Origin: Chryseobacterium sp. CH21
GTDB lineage: Bacteria; Bacteroidota; Bacteroidia; Flavobacteriales; Weeksellaceae
Assembly (NCBI RefSeq): GCF_004119445.1
Contig: NZ_QICI01000039.1
Location: 1 to 44,723, forward strand
Length of the DNA: 44,723 nucleotides
Direction: 5' to 3'
Shown: positions 43,918 through 44,723 of the stretch, in pieces
Layout: the number at the start of each line of letters is the position of its first letter
Numbering within the stretch: the stretch's first letter is position 1
Notes under the pieces: generated by a model
Told to the model about the DNA's origin: nothing
Databases searched by the model: none
Seen by the model: only the letters and a program-made list of their open reading frames with translations
Position numbers and translations under genes: made by a program

Positions 43918-44643
43918 TTATTTATAAAATTCAAATTGAAAATTGATAGTATTAGGAACAAATCCAGATAATAGTTTTGCCTGTACATTTCCTATTGGGT
44001 CAATTTTTATTTCCCAGACACTATTTGAATTAGGTTCATTGTAATGTATTGTTCTCCATTGTCCAGGTTTGCAATCACCTTGTATAGTTCCTATACTTGC
44101 TCCATTACTCCACTGTACTACATTTCCTGAATTAAATTTTAATTGGAAATTAACTTTATTGCCAGCAGAATAAATATTCATATAGCTTGCAGATATTGCA
44201 TTATAAAGGTTTATAGGACATGTTGGGGCGCATGTTAGGTTTTGATTAGCTATAAGCTGTCCGTTTGTATTGATATCCATTATTGCTTTCTGATCTGCAT
44301 CAGGCTGGCTGATAGAAGAAGAATATATTCCTGGTGGAACTGTGTATGTATAAGAAGCTGGTGAATAACCAACTGTACAATCTGTTTTATTGAAGTCTTG
44401 GCTTTTCTGAGTGTTGTAGAACAATAGAGCCTGCGAATAATTGTAGTTATATTCTTTCTTAATCTTCCCCTCAGAATCTAATGTTTTATTAAGTCTGTGA
44501 AAGGAATTATACTTATACGTTTCTTTTATTCCTGATGGAGATGTAAGACTTGTTATTCCAATTAGTGGATCATGAGTGTAAGTTGTAATTTCATAATTGA
44601 CTAGACTGGAGTTTTTTCTGAAATTGTACGTCTTCAAACCAAC
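43918..44643 (-). pseudogene. 5'-truncated DUF5977/YD-repeat protein fragment
   Basis: The frame is open for 241 codons from after a stop at 44644-44646 and has no credible ATG; the first usable initiator would be TTG at 44637. The start (ITTYTHDPLIGITSLTSPSG, then IKETYKYNSFHRLNKTLDSE) is the tail of a YD/RHS-type repeat. The motif DCTVGYSPASYTYTVPPGIY and SISQPDADQKAIMDINTNGQ are a DUF5977 domain, followed by a beta-rich C-terminal region with a closing QFEFYK. All three minus-strand frames upstream (44644-44723) contain stops, so the N-terminal part is missing rather than frameshifted. It is probably the remnant of a large surface protein, left when the RHS locus rearranged, 9 bases upstream of the toxin gene. 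Confidence 0.6.
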
Positions 44644-44723
44644 TTAGACATTTTGGTTTAAATCCTTAAGGAGGATTTTCGGTTTATAAATTTACTAATT
44701 TTTGTTGGTTATATATTTGTCTT
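44644..44723. other. non-coding edge of the RHS locus
   Basis: Stops in all three minus-strand frames. It contains AAATCCTTAAGGAGGATTT, a short palindrome around CCTTAAGG, and is AT-rich. No gene is seen; it may be a junction left by loss of the 5' part of the DUF5977 gene. Confidence 0.4.

Overview
The window looks like a chromosomal segment of a Chryseobacterium-type bacterium (Flavobacteriia, Bacteroidota). The reasons are low G+C, no Shine-Dalgarno-like leaders, recurrent TAnnTTTG -7 promoter boxes, type IX secretion (T9SS) C-terminal sorting domains, and lineage-typical families (DUF4290, DUF4295/bL38-like, DUF6443-RHS, OmpA-like proteins with TSP3 repeats). The genus is inferred from sequence style and was not searched.

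Layout. 1-4.1 kb: two tandem OmpA-like barrel genes (the first runs off the left edge), folK, and divergent sppA. 4.1-6.6 kb: a GlsB-type membrane protein, then ridA-like/ftsY and the rpmB-rpmG-DUF4295 ribosomal cluster. 6.8-12 kb: a VCBS-repeat T9SS cargo, a CrtO-like acyltransferase family protein next to lnt, a VanZ-like protein and proC. 12-15.2 kb: a repeat-filled gap, then aminotransferase, lipoprotein and murB in one operon. 15.4-21.2 kb: a large FnIII/T9SS protein, two uncharacterised secreted proteins and a DUF1801 protein. 21.5-27.5 kb: a heavy-metal RND efflux operon (MgtC-like, adaptor, CzcA-type pump, TolC-like). 27.8-31.7 kb: an RhtA exporter, a two-component system and a YiiX-like lipoprotein. 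31.8-34.5 kb: a stand-alone NIL-domain protein, murA and a DUF4290 protein. 34.6-40 kb: a GH13 alpha-amylase lipoprotein, a DCC protein with a haem-binding protein, and katG behind a strong promoter and an OxyR-like box. 40-44.7 kb: a polymorphic toxin locus with an immunity-like protein, a DUF6443/RHS toxin and a headless DUF5977/YD fragment.

The most important technical observation is that seven genes are interrupted by 1-2 base changes in homopolymer runs: folK, the CrtO-like gene, a lipoprotein, a secreted coiled-coil protein, murA, the immunity gene and the RHS toxin. Correcting each run restores one continuous, family-like protein. Because murA (and normally folK) is essential, systematic homopolymer under-calling in the assembly explains this better than seven real mutations. 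These genes are therefore annotated as single CDSs with an apparent frameshift.

The most interesting biology is the RHS toxin/immunity locus, the katG OxyR-type site, the NIL-domain gene under a palindrome that overlaps its promoter, the MgtC-led metal efflux operon with a hairpin leader, and several MITE-like or palindromic intergenic repeats.
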